From contig JBFMDN010000011.1 of assembly GCA_040753915.1 (NCBI GenBank), positions 1 to 64,000 on the forward strand: a stretch of 64,000 nt of DNA, read 5' to 3'. Position numbers and translations under genes: made by a program. Position 1 is the stretch's first letter; every line of letters starts with the position of its first letter. This DNA comes from JBFMDN01 sp040753915. Lineage in GTDB: Bacteria > Desulfobacterota > Desulfomonilia > Desulfomonilales > Desulfomonilaceae. Shown here piece after piece: positions 8,706 to 15,886 of this stretch. The notes beneath the pieces are model-generated. The model was not told the DNA's origin and made no database searches. It saw nothing but the letters and a program-made list of their open reading frames with translations.

Positions 8706-8718
8706 CATACCAGGTATA
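8706..8718 (-). promoter_or_regulatory. candidate CsoR-type operator
   Basis: ATACC-A-GGTAT (8707-8717) is a perfect inverted repeat 29 nt upstream of the repressor's start codon. CsoR-family operators commonly have ATACC/GGTAT-like halves. AT-rich TATATGTATAT follows and could hold the -10 region. Position and symmetry are observed, function inferred. Confidence 0.5.
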
Positions 8719-8826
8719 TGTATATCTCCGCGGATCCCTCCATGTCAAGAAATCTGTGCGGAAGACGCTCCCGCGTTTGCATCCCCGCACGGTGTCCCCG
8801 GCGCTCGAGCGAGATCGAAAGAGCAA

Positions 8827-9382
8827 TTGAGCGACAGTAAGAGAGCCTCAGCCAAGATTCATGAAAGCTCGACCGGACCGGGGTCTCGGAAGACCTAACA
8901 AGAGCATTTCATGAATTCGGCCGCGCATTCTGCCACCCCTTATTTGGGGGACTTGCGCTCTGAAGGAGCGTACCTACGGTAGTCCCGCGAGACGCGGGAT
9001 TTCAACCTGGGGTTCGGCGCGGCAGAAAAATCAATCGACCTTGCAAGGGTCGATTAAGAGGTTTCCCATCGCCGGGAATAGGCATCGATCATGAATGAGC
9101 CTTGGCTCTCGGACATTTCAGCGGTGGACCCTTGTTTGTTTACTCATTCCCGTGGGTTAAAATCCAGCGTCCCGCGGGACTAGTCACGGTATGCCCTTCG
9201 GGGCATCAAGCAATCAATGATCACCAGGATTCCTCCTGCTGCTAACCCTGAAATACGTGACCGTACTTAGGAGACAATGTACTAACGCAGCGGACGCGGC
9301 TCACTTCCAAGGGGGCCACTGACTATTGACCGCCGCCGCACCGTGACTACCGTACGCTCGGGAGGAGCTTAAGGAGATTTGG
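8827..9382. other. intergenic stretch with four hairpins
   Basis: No gene is visible. Inverted repeats are TCCCGCG/CGCGGGA (8983-8999, three-base loop), AATCGACC/GGTCGATT (9033-9055, seven-base loop), GTCCCGCGGGAC (9169-9180), and ATGCCC-TTCG-GGGCAT (9191-9206) with a very stable UUCG loop. None has a clear U-run, so these may be REP-like units or RNA folds rather than intrinsic terminators. AAGGAGATTTGG at the right end is the ribosome site of the next gene. Confidence 0.5.
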
Positions 9383-9706
9383 ATGAGAGCGAAACTGATC
9401 GTAACACGCCATGCTGAAGGCCCTCTCGCAGGGAGCATCGACACGTGGTGGGTTGTGGATGAACGGGGACAGAGATGGGAAATCCTGTCGGATGAGCGAC
9501 CTGACTTTGCGGTCCAATATGATACGGGCACAGACTGCGGGACCGGCACGTTCGTGCTGGGCAGCGGTCATGACTTAGACCATGGAACAGAATTCTCCGG
9601 CGAAATCCATGAGACGCCGGTGGGCGCTTTTGGTGTCCCGTGTGAAGTGGAATTTGGAACGAATTCCGCGAACTCGAATTCCGGCGACACGATGCCTGAT
9701 TCGTGA
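9383..9706 (+). CDS. hypothetical protein with REP-encoded C-terminus
   Basis: 107 residues starting at ATG 9383 after a strong AAGGAGA site. The N-terminal ~85 residues are compact and strand-rich (KLIVTRHAEG, DTWWVVDERGQRWEIL); no family was recognised. The last ~15 residues, ending NSNSGDTMPDS, are encoded by a REP-like element, and a methyltransferase at 54.7-55.4 kb ends in nearly the same way (NSGDTIPSS). The original C-terminus was probably replaced when the element arrived. Confidence 0.6.
   Translation: MRAKLIVTRHAEGPLAGSIDTWWVVDERGQRWEILSDERPDFAVQYDTGTDCGTGTFVLGSGHDLDHGTEFSGEIHETPVGAFGVPCEVEFGTNSANSNSGDTMPDS
9655..9706 (+). repeat. REP-like element, copy 1
   Basis: Contains GAATTCC twice, then GGCGACACGATGCCT. 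It matches the complement of copies at 12032-12078 and 54720-54764, whose shared core is GAATTC[C/T]GGnGACACCATAC. Such cores typically lie next to REP-associated Y1 transposase genes. Just after it (9699-9721) is a 23-bp stretch nearly identical to 41551-41573 inside the HEPN gene, apparently a tiny HEPN relic. Confidence 0.6.
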
Positions 9707-10002
9707 TTTGGACCAGGCTCCCTCTTGTCATTCATTCATGCCCGGTTTGGCACGAGCCGTCTTCTTGTAGACTATATCACCGTGTGACACAACGTGGGGA
9801 GCGGGAGAGCAGCCCTTGTCTCGTGATGATACTCACTCCCTCTTCGCCGTGGGTGAAGGGTTACAATTTGCCAGGATTTCTCCTTGACAGCCCCCATGTT
9901 TCTGATAGAACGCGATATTCATCGGAAGTGTTCGAACAGAGAAGTTCTGTAGTTCTGAAAATCCTCTGCGGCGGATTTCTTCTTCATTTTAGGAGGATTG
10001 GG

Positions 10003-10965
10003 ATGGCTCATATCGTTGTGTCTGTTGTCACCATTCTGGTCTTTGCTTTGGCCCCGAGTTTCGTGGGCGGTCAGGAGTTGTCCTCCCTAGTCGGCCTCCC
10101 TTCTTTGAACGGTTTTCGCGATGATGGTGGCTACGCTTCTGTCAGTGACCCCGAATTGTCTGGCAGTGTGGCCTTCAATATCGGGTACCTCTCTACAAAC
10201 CGTGGTGCGGCGTTCGAGCTGACGGCCGATCAATTAGTGGGGATCGTGTCCTCGGTGCGGCACGTCTTTCCGGTAGACGGTGTTTGGCTTGCCCTTTCGG
10301 CAAATGGCCGGGTCGGAAATGGTGTCGGGATCTATGCCAGAGGATCGTGGCTCGTCCCCTCGAATCGACAATCAGACAGGACTCTAGTGTTCGGCGGTTT
10401 TCCAGAACCGGGAACCTGGTGCACAAAGGTCCAATGGTACAATGCGGACATTGCAGGGACGTACTCCCCTTACGGAGCTCTTACCGCTATCGGCGGTTTT
10501 CGTTTTGATTCCTTTGAAATCAAATTCCATGATCGGGATCTTGTCGATCCTGACGACCTCGCCACGGATGAGACCAATGTGACAATAGCATCTTACATTC
10601 CGTACGTAGGGCTGATGCTCAATCAAGGATCTGCGCTGAAAGTGGGCATGATCGGGTTTCCCTATGTACCTGGTGACGTCAAGTACGATCATAGATGGGG
10701 CACGGCCGTGATAAGGCATGACGCCAGAGGGTCTTTTGGGACAAGCCTTTTCCTCGAGGCCTTCGGAGAATACTGGCGCCAGCTCATGGGAGGACAGGTC
10801 GGAATATTCGGGATATGGACCTGCTTGCATGGTAGCTCCGACCTCGATGTCACTAGGACGGTCGGCGGGGGAGCACCGACGCCGGGCTACTATAGGTTCG
10901 CTACGGACCGCCAGAGCTGGATAATCGGCGGCCAATTTCGGATGCATTTCGCGAGCCCGATGTAG
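10003..10965 (+). CDS. predicted exported outer-membrane beta-barrel-like protein
   Basis: 320 residues from ATG 10003, directly after AGGAGGATTGGG; the frame is open 300 nt upstream but with no site. The N-terminus MAHIVVSVVTILVFALAPSF is a signal peptide, with cleavage likely near FVGGQ. The rest alternates polar and apolar residues with many aromatics and glycines (VGLMLNQGSALKVGMIGFPY, SWIIGGQFRMHF), as in small outer-membrane barrels, but it ends FRMHFASPM rather than exactly on an aromatic. No named family was recognised. A methyltransferase gene follows after 6 nt. Confidence 0.65.
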   Translation: MAHIVVSVVTILVFALAPSFVGGQELSSLVGLPSLNGFRDDGGYASVSDPELSGSVAFNIGYLSTNRGAAFELTADQLVGIVSSVRHVFPVDGVWLALSANGRVGNGVGIYARGSWLVPSNRQSDRTLVFGGFPEPGTWCTKVQWYNADIAGTYSPYGALTAIGGFRFDSFEIKFHDRDLVDPDDLATDETNVTIASYIPYVGLMLNQGSALKVGMIGFPYVPGDVKYDHRWGTAVIRHDARGSFGTSLFLEAFGEYWRQLMGGQVGIFGIWTCLHGSSDLDVTRTVGGGAPTPGYYRFATDRQSWIIGGQFRMHFASPM

Positions 10966-10971
10966 TCGACC

Positions 10972-11802
10972 ATGGGAAAACGTGACGGCTATTTGGCCGA
11001 TGGTTTCAGAGATGTCGACAGCAACACGAATGTCAGTAAGCTGGAAGCATGCCTGAGCTTTCTGGAGGAACTGCCATCGGTCAAGACCTACAAGAAAAAG
11101 AGCATAGAGAGGCTCAGACTAAAGCAGGGCGACACTGTTGTAGATTTGGGCTGTGGTCTTGGGTTTGATGTTGCGAAGATGGCTCAATTGGTCTCTCCAG
11201 GCGGGCGCAGTATTGGCATAGATAATAGTGAGAAATTGTTGAGCTCCGCAAGAAGAGCATTCGGAGATCGGGAAGGGGCCTTGTTTCTGCAAGGAGATAT
11301 TCACCGTCTGGAGATTCCGTCGAATTCTGTGGACGCCATTAAGGTGGATCGAACACTCCAGCATGTGGAAGACCCGCAAAAGGTGATCTCCGAGATGGTT
11401 CGAGTCCTGAGGCCCGGTGGGTGGATGGCATGCGCAGAACCGGATTGGTCCACGTTTGTAATAGATGCCGACAGTAACGAAATGACCGACACAGTAGTAC
11501 AGGCCTGGACAAGCGCCTTTAGGAATCCGCATATCGGTCGCCAACTTCTGAGAAGAGTCAGGGCTGAAGGGCTGGAAAACACATGGGCCGATGGAGTCGT
11601 TCTATTGGCTGACGGCCTGAGCGCAGCGGATACTGTGTATGATCTCTATGCAACTGTAAGTAGGATTAAGTCTGAGAATGAAGAACAGTCCCGTGCCTTA
11701 GACGCTTGGGTAAGTGAACAGGCAAAGAGAGACGCTCACGAAGGCGTGATCGCTTGCGTCGCCATTTTCTTGGCCGGTGGAAGAAAGTTGCCTCTCCCAT
11801 AG
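10972..11802 (+). CDS. class I SAM-dependent methyltransferase
   Basis: 276 residues. The Rossmann-type SAM-binding motif VVDLGCGLGFD is near residue 56, the acidic residue binding the SAM ribose is in GIDNSEKLL, and VLRPGGWMACAEPDWS forms the post-motif strand of the UbiE/Methyltransf_11 group. These enzymes methylate quinones, lipids or small molecules; the substrate is unknown. It starts 6 nt after the preceding barrel-like gene, probably in one transcript. Confidence 0.85.
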   Translation: MGKRDGYLADGFRDVDSNTNVSKLEACLSFLEELPSVKTYKKKSIERLRLKQGDTVVDLGCGLGFDVAKMAQLVSPGGRSIGIDNSEKLLSSARRAFGDREGALFLQGDIHRLEIPSNSVDAIKVDRTLQHVEDPQKVISEMVRVLRPGGWMACAEPDWSTFVIDADSNEMTDTVVQAWTSAFRNPHIGRQLLRRVRAEGLENTWADGVVLLADGLSAADTVYDLYATVSRIKSENEEQSRALDAWVSEQAKRDAHEGVIACVAIFLAGGRKLPLP

Positions 11803-12031
11803 GTGCATGGCTTGATACTATTGTTCCGCCTCAGTTGGTAATGGCACCAAGCTGCGTGACCTTTCTCTCGACCGAGCGTTCAGGTACCGAGTCCGAAGCG
11901 CTTCGACGGCATGAGCGCACAGGCAGACCGTTGGGAGACGATGACTCCTTCACGAAACTGGAGTCGGTGTAGGGCAAATTCACGCGGCGCCGAAAACCGG
12001 GACCAAGAGGCTCGATGCAAGTTCCAGCAAA

Positions 12032-12078
12032 ATGAGTATGGTGTCCCCGGAATTCCCGGAATTCCCGGAATTCCCAGG
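12032..12078 (-). repeat. REP-like element, copy 2
   Basis: On the minus strand it reads three tandem GGAATTCC-type units followed by GGGGACACCATACTC. It lies in the 11803-12165 gap between the methyltransferase and the next hypothetical gene, a stretch in which I see no gene. It shares its core with copies near 9.7 and 54.7 kb. Confidence 0.65.
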
Positions 12079-12165
12079 AGTTACTCGCCCGTGCTGAGGA
12101 ACGCCATCAATCCTCTGAGGGAAAAGTCTTAGAAGGTCTCGCTTTTAGGCGAAATAGAGGCGACG

Positions 12166-12636
12166 ATGTCAAAGAAATCTACAAGAAAGAATACTGAGAG
12201 GGCAAAACACGCGGGCAGAATCAAGTCCAGACTGAAAAAGCAAGAGCGCTTTCGTAAGTCGAAATTCGTTGGCAACAGATCGGGTGACGAGAAGATGTCC
12301 GAAGTGGTCATGCGGTTCGTAGATCCGTACATTGCCGACCTGAAAACGGAGATCCAGTGGAAAGTCTTGATGGCGCTTGCCCTTATAGCGTGGAACGCCT
12401 CTTTGTTGCCTCTGGATGAGCGAAAGGCGATGATCGACGAGCACGTCGCCAAAGGGAACATATTCAGGCCTGAGGAAGCAAAACGAGCGATCCGCGAATT
12501 GATTGAAAGGAAGGACAAGTTCTTCTCTGATTACGACCAAGTGCTTGTAAGTTACGATCTCACTATGACTTGCAAAGGCCCGCATCTGACAGTAGCGTTC
12601 TTGAGACGAGGGAATAGCGAAGGGCAGGATCAGTGA
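12166..12636 (+). CDS. hypothetical protein, 156 aa
   Basis: Starts at ATG 12166 after GAGGCGACG. Residues 1-45 are very basic (KKSTRKNTERAKHAGRIKSR), which suggests nucleic-acid or ribosome contact or a disordered tail. Residues 50-110 form a predicted helical domain (EVVMRFVDPYIADLKTEIQW). The sequence resembles short conserved proteins seen near SEC-C or toxin genes, but I cannot name a family. It stands alone. Confidence 0.6.
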   Translation: MSKKSTRKNTERAKHAGRIKSRLKKQERFRKSKFVGNRSGDEKMSEVVMRFVDPYIADLKTEIQWKVLMALALIAWNASLLPLDERKAMIDEHVAKGNIFRPEEAKRAIRELIERKDKFFSDYDQVLVSYDLTMTCKGPHLTVAFLRRGNSEGQDQ

Positions 12637-13149
12637 GACCTTCATATTTGCGATTATCAAAGAAATGTGGCCTCATCCGTTGGAGTTGTCACAGTGGATT
12701 ACGGTTGAGGATAACATAACAGCAAGTAGTTATATTGTAGCCATACGTAGGCGACAGTTCACATATACAGCCATTGATTGCAAGACACCTGAGAGCCGAT
12801 TTGGGCCATTTTTCATGTCGAGATAAACATTTCCCTGCCCGAAGAGACGAGTCCTGTCTGCGGGGCCCTGGTTGAGCAACAAACGATGTCTCCATTTGTG
12901 GACCCTTTTCCTCTCCTGTACAGAGAATAATGCGAGACGAACAAATAAGTCCTGATCATTCAACATGCTAGTATTATTAGTTGTTGTGACAATGCCCCAA
13001 GAAGCACCCTGGATTTTTCTCGAAAAGGCCTCGACGCTCTGAGAATTGACCTGCCTCTGTGCTCACAGCACTGACCCATCGATTAACGTGCTCTCGTATT
13101 TGCCCCACGTGCAAAGGTGCACCCATCTTTGACCCGTCTCTGTGCGATA
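12637..13149. other. non-coding stretch
   Basis: About 510 bp with no gene I can support; two short overlapping minus-strand frames lack ribosome sites and recognisable protein sequence. AT-rich around 12700-12760. Confidence 0.4.
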
Positions 13150-13899
13150 TCTGGGGACATACACCTGGTTTCTTCTAAGGTTGACGCTTGCGCGGTCTCC
13201 CGGGTTTTCCTTTGCTCAGGTCTCGACCGGTGATCGTCTCGACCCTTACCACAAACGCTGCATCTCCGGCCGGGCGACCGGTCCGAGTCCAGTTTCGGGA
13301 GCGGGCTGAACCGACTTTCGTCAGAAGAGAGCAGCGATCGCTCCCAATCCTGGACAAGTCCCAGTAGGGTTCGATCTGTGACGAGCGGCTGGTGCACGGT
13401 AATCCCCAACTGAAATCGCGCACTCGACCAGGGATAGTCCTTGGTACGTTTGCCCTACCGCCCGTACCGGATTCTGTTCCACATAACGCGCTGCCGCCAA
13501 AAGGTGACCCTCGTCCAGAACACACGAGCTGAATCGCCCCTGGAACAGGTAACCCCGGCCCCTTGCAGCGAAGCTCTTCATGCGTGTGTATCGCCAGGGA
13601 GCTCGGCCAAAGCGCTCTGCCAGAAAGTCCTCTCAGTGCGGTACTGCGACAAAGTGGACATGGTTGGTCATGAGACACCGGACAAGTAACGAAACCCCGT
13701 GCCGGGCGATTTCTTCTCCCAACATTTCAAGATACTCACGACGGTCCGATTCTTCATGAAACACGTTCATAGCCAGAACACCACGCTGTGTGACGTGACG
13801 CGGATGTCCGGGGACCACTATGCGCGACAGACGAGCCACTATCTCGTGTTGCGAGACGGTCTCATAATTTTCAACAAGAACCTACTGTATGTCACCCGA
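13150..13899 (-). mobile_element. RAYT-type element, copy 1 (decayed)
   Basis: A 750-bp unit closely similar along its length to the one at 14942-15692. The left end TCTGGGGACATACACC (13150-13165) is perfect; the right end at 13884-13899 matches the inverted copy with four mismatches. It carries a broken Y1 transposase. It is the older-looking of the two copies flanking the toxin-antitoxin genes. Confidence 0.8.
13321..13839 (-). pseudogene. REP-associated Y1 transposase, frameshifted
   Basis: The first frame, from GTG 13839, gives ARLSRIVVPGHPRHVTQRGV and ends MTNHVHFVAVPH, the HxH metal motif of HUH Y1 nucleases. The second part in another frame has MKSFAARGRGYLFQGRFSSC and YVEQNPVRA. Comparison with the intact copy at 15087-15632 shows at least one frameshift between 13581 and 13633. 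Such transposases nick DNA at REP hairpins through a tyrosine. Not functional as read. Confidence 0.8.
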
Positions 13900-14006
13900 A
13901 ATCTCCAGAAATACCGCACCGTCAGCAGACTGACAGGACGTGTCGCGGGGCGAGCTCAGGTATGGAGCTCAGGACAAGAAAGAGAATCCAAGAAATGCTA
14001 GGGCTC

Positions 14007-14357
14007 TCAGGCACTTTCAGCCTTCACGGAGTAGTCATCTGGCTTCATCTGAGCAGCGGGGACAATCACATTCGTAAACCAACGATGGAAGGCATGGTTG
14101 ATACGTGCTATCGCTTCGTTCCAGTCGCCATCGTAATCCGACTCTTCGATGTCTTCAACGGTTTCTGGCGCCAGACCGGAGAATTCGGCCAAGTCATCTC
14201 GTGTCATGTGGAGTTTGTTTCGGATGTCATAGACTTGTTGGGCTATCCCAGCCTTGACCCTCATTTCGCTGGCGAACTCCACCAATTCGGGATCGCCCTT
14301 GACATATCGGTCATAGGACCATTGGTAGGCATCTGTGACAATCTTTTTGCTACTCAT
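14007..14357 (-). CDS. HTH antitoxin, HigA/XRE-like
   Basis: 116 residues. The middle, IRNKLHMTRDDLAEFSGLAP followed by ETVEDIEES, is an XRE-type helix-turn-helix. It begins 8 nt inside the end of the toxin gene, giving the toxin-first order typical of HigBA modules. Expected to bind the toxin and repress the shared promoter. Confidence 0.75.
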   Translation of the reverse strand: MSSKKIVTDAYQWSYDRYVKGDPELVEFASEMRVKAGIAQQVYDIRNKLHMTRDDLAEFSGLAPETVEDIEESDYDGDWNEAIARINHAFHRWFTNVIVPAAQMKPDDYSVKAESA

Positions 14358-14763
14358 GATCTATCTCCCAATGGCTGTGGTAATCCGGGTTTCCCTCATA
14401 TCTCTTCTTGATCTCCACGGCACGGTCAATTTCTTTGGGAGGAACCTTATCAGTCTGCTTGGTAATCCCGTGGGTTATTACTACCCTTTCTCTGCCGTAG
14501 AAAAAGTATAACATACGGTACTGAATTTTCTGAAACCTCGGTCTCAATTCGTATATTCCGTCCCTCAGATACTCTGCGATTGGTCTCCGAAGCTCATGTC
14601 CGTTGTCCCGGAGCAGCCCGATCCACTCGATACACTTGGCACGATGCTTGGATTGCGATCGGAGAGAATCCATCCACTCCCTCATCGGAACCGTTTCATC
14701 ATCCTCTTGATAATATACGACTTCTACGGGGGGCAATGGTTCGTCCTCCGCTTCTTTTATCAA
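14350..14763 (-). CDS. RelE/HigB-type toxin (Gp49-like)
   Basis: 137 residues if the TTG at 14763 is used. EVVYYQEDDETVPMREWMDS, LRDGIYELRPRF, YRMLYFFYGRERVVITHGI and KEIDRAVEIKKRY follow the phage Gp49-like/HigB pattern of ribosome-dependent mRNA nucleases, with the basic and aromatic residues expected there. The TTG overlaps the stop of an upstream short ORF by four bases (TTGA), so translation may be coupled. The true start might be near 14730, before VEVVYY. Confidence 0.75.
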   Translation of the reverse strand: MIKEAEDEPLPPVEVVYYQEDDETVPMREWMDSLRSQSKHRAKCIEWIGLLRDNGHELRRPIAEYLRDGIYELRPRFQKIQYRMLYFFYGRERVVITHGITKQTDKVPPKEIDRAVEIKKRYEGNPDYHSHWEIDHE

Positions 14764-14894
14764 GCATTTTTGGACAAAGATCCATCAAATCCGAGTCTCA
14801 GGAGGGCCTTTTCCAGAATCCCTGGACGGAACCCTGTGGACTCTGACTCGGCAAGGAGGAAGTCTCTGGGAAATTTCAAGAGATTGCCGCCCAC
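14760..14894 (-). pseudogene. short ORF fragment next to the element end
   Basis: About 44 codons, including FPRDFLLAESESTGFRPG and ILEKALLRLGFDG, ending in TGA that overlaps the toxin's TTG. The ESTGFRPGILEK pattern reminds me of the first helix of AbiEii-type nucleotidyltransferases, but that is weak. It stops abruptly, and the transposon end lies 48 nt upstream, so it is probably the remainder of a disrupted gene. Confidence 0.3.
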
Positions 14895-14941
14895 CAAGGT
14901 CAGGACGATGCATGAGGTCAACCAGCGCGCGCTCCATGATG

Positions 14942-15692
14942 TCTGGGGACATACACCTTGTTTCTTCTAAGGTTGACGCTTGCGAGGTCTTCCGGGTTTT
15001 CCTTTGGTCAGGCCTCGACCGGTGATCGTCTCGACCCTTGCCACAAACGCTGCATCTCCGGCCGGGCGACCGGTTCGAGTCCGTTTTCAGAGCGAGCTCG
15101 ACCGACCTTCGTCAGAGGAGAGCAGCAATCGCTCCCAATCCTGGACAAGTCCCAATATGGCTCGCTCTGTCACGAGCGGGTCGTGCACGATAGTCCCCAA
15201 CTGAGATCGAGCACTCAACCAGGGATAGTCCCATGGTGCGTTTGCCATGCCGGCCCGTACCGGATTCTGTTCCACATAACGCGCTGCCGCCAAAAGGTGA
15301 CGCTCGTCCGGAACACACGAGCTGAATCGTCCCTGGAGCAGGTAACCGCGGCCCCCTGCAGCGAAGCTCTTCATGCGGGTGTATCGCCAGTGAGCCCGGC
15401 CAAAGCACTTTGCCAAAGAGTTCTCTGCGTGCGGTACTGCGACAAAGTGGACATGGTTGGTCATCAGAAACCAAACAAGTACCGAAACCCCGTGCCGGGC
15501 GATTTCTTCTCCCAACATTCCAAGATACTCACGACGGTCCGATTCTTCATGAAACACGTTCATAGACCGAACACCACGCTGCGTGACACGGTGCGGATAT
15601 CGGGGGTCCACTATGCGCGACAGACGAGCCACTATCTCGTGTTGCGAGACGATCTCATGATTGTCAACAAAAACCTGGTGTATGTCCCCAGA
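14942..15692 (-). mobile_element. RAYT-type element, copy 2 (near intact)
   Basis: A 751-bp unit with perfect 16-bp inverted ends: TCTGGGGACATACACC at 14942-14957 and its complement at 15677-15692. It carries one Y1 transposase ORF. It lies just inside the beginning of a pterin-binding methyltransferase gene. Next to the right end is a 17-bp tandem duplication. Confidence 0.85.
15087..15632 (-). CDS. REP-associated Y1 (HUH) transposase
   Basis: 181 residues from GTG 15632. Motifs: PRYPHRVTQRG near the N-terminus, MTNHVHFVAVPH (HxH metal-binding motif), GYLLQGRFSSC and YVEQNPVRAG, as in the TnpA-REP/RAYT group. The catalytic tyrosine is probably in the RYTRMKSF or AARYVEQN helix. The frame is open upstream to 15821, where it reads through the element end into the N-terminus of a different protein, so an in-frame fusion of 244 residues is possible. 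C-terminus ends shortly after EGRSSSL. Confidence 0.8.
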   Translation of the reverse strand: MARLSRIVDPRYPHRVTQRGVRSMNVFHEESDRREYLGMLGEEIARHGVSVLVWFLMTNHVHFVAVPHAENSLAKCFGRAHWRYTRMKSFAAGGRGYLLQGRFSSCVPDERHLLAAARYVEQNPVRAGMANAPWDYPWLSARSQLGTIVHDPLVTERAILGLVQDWERLLLSSDEGRSSSL

Positions 15693-15714
15693 AATCATAT
15701 GTCCCCAGAAATCA
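15681..15714 (+). repeat. 17-bp tandem duplication at element end
   Basis: TATGTCCCCAGAAATCA occurs twice back to back (15681-15697 and 15698-15714). The first copy includes the last 12 bases of the element's right inverted repeat. Confidence 0.85.
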
Positions 15715-15821
15715 CCAGAAAGCCACACCGCCAAGTCTCGGATGAAGCCTGCGTCACTATCTTGTATTGCCTGAGCCACTTGTTTTCGTGTTCCGTTGAT
15801 TTTTTCTCCAATCACGATCAT
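15693..15821 (-). pseudogene. pterin-binding corrinoid methyltransferase, N-terminal fragment
   Basis: From ATG 15821 the protein reads MIVIGEKINGTRKQVAQAIQ and continues to FIRDLAV. This is the recognisable opening of methyltetrahydrofolate:corrinoid methyltransferases (DHPS-like barrel), where GExINGTRK forms part of the pterin pocket. After about 32 residues the sequence enters the transposase element and the rest of the ~270-residue gene is not found nearby. It lies 65 nt after the CoA ligase gene on the same strand, so it was the last gene of the uptake/ligase/methyltransferase operon before disruption. Confidence 0.75.
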
Positions 15822-15886
15822 GCAGAGTGCCTGCCGCTCCGACGACAGGAGCGATTTTCAATAGCGACCCAAGGGTCTTCGAGTGT

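Noticed and set aside
9703..10002. 300-nt upstream extension of the barrel-like gene
   Set aside because: The extension lacks a ribosome site, starts within a HEPN relic and has poor protein character; AGGAGGATTGGG before ATG 10003 decides the start.
12689..12966. Two overlapping minus-strand ORFs near 12.8 kb
   Set aside because: No ribosome site, no recognisable protein, and they overlap each other in different frames.
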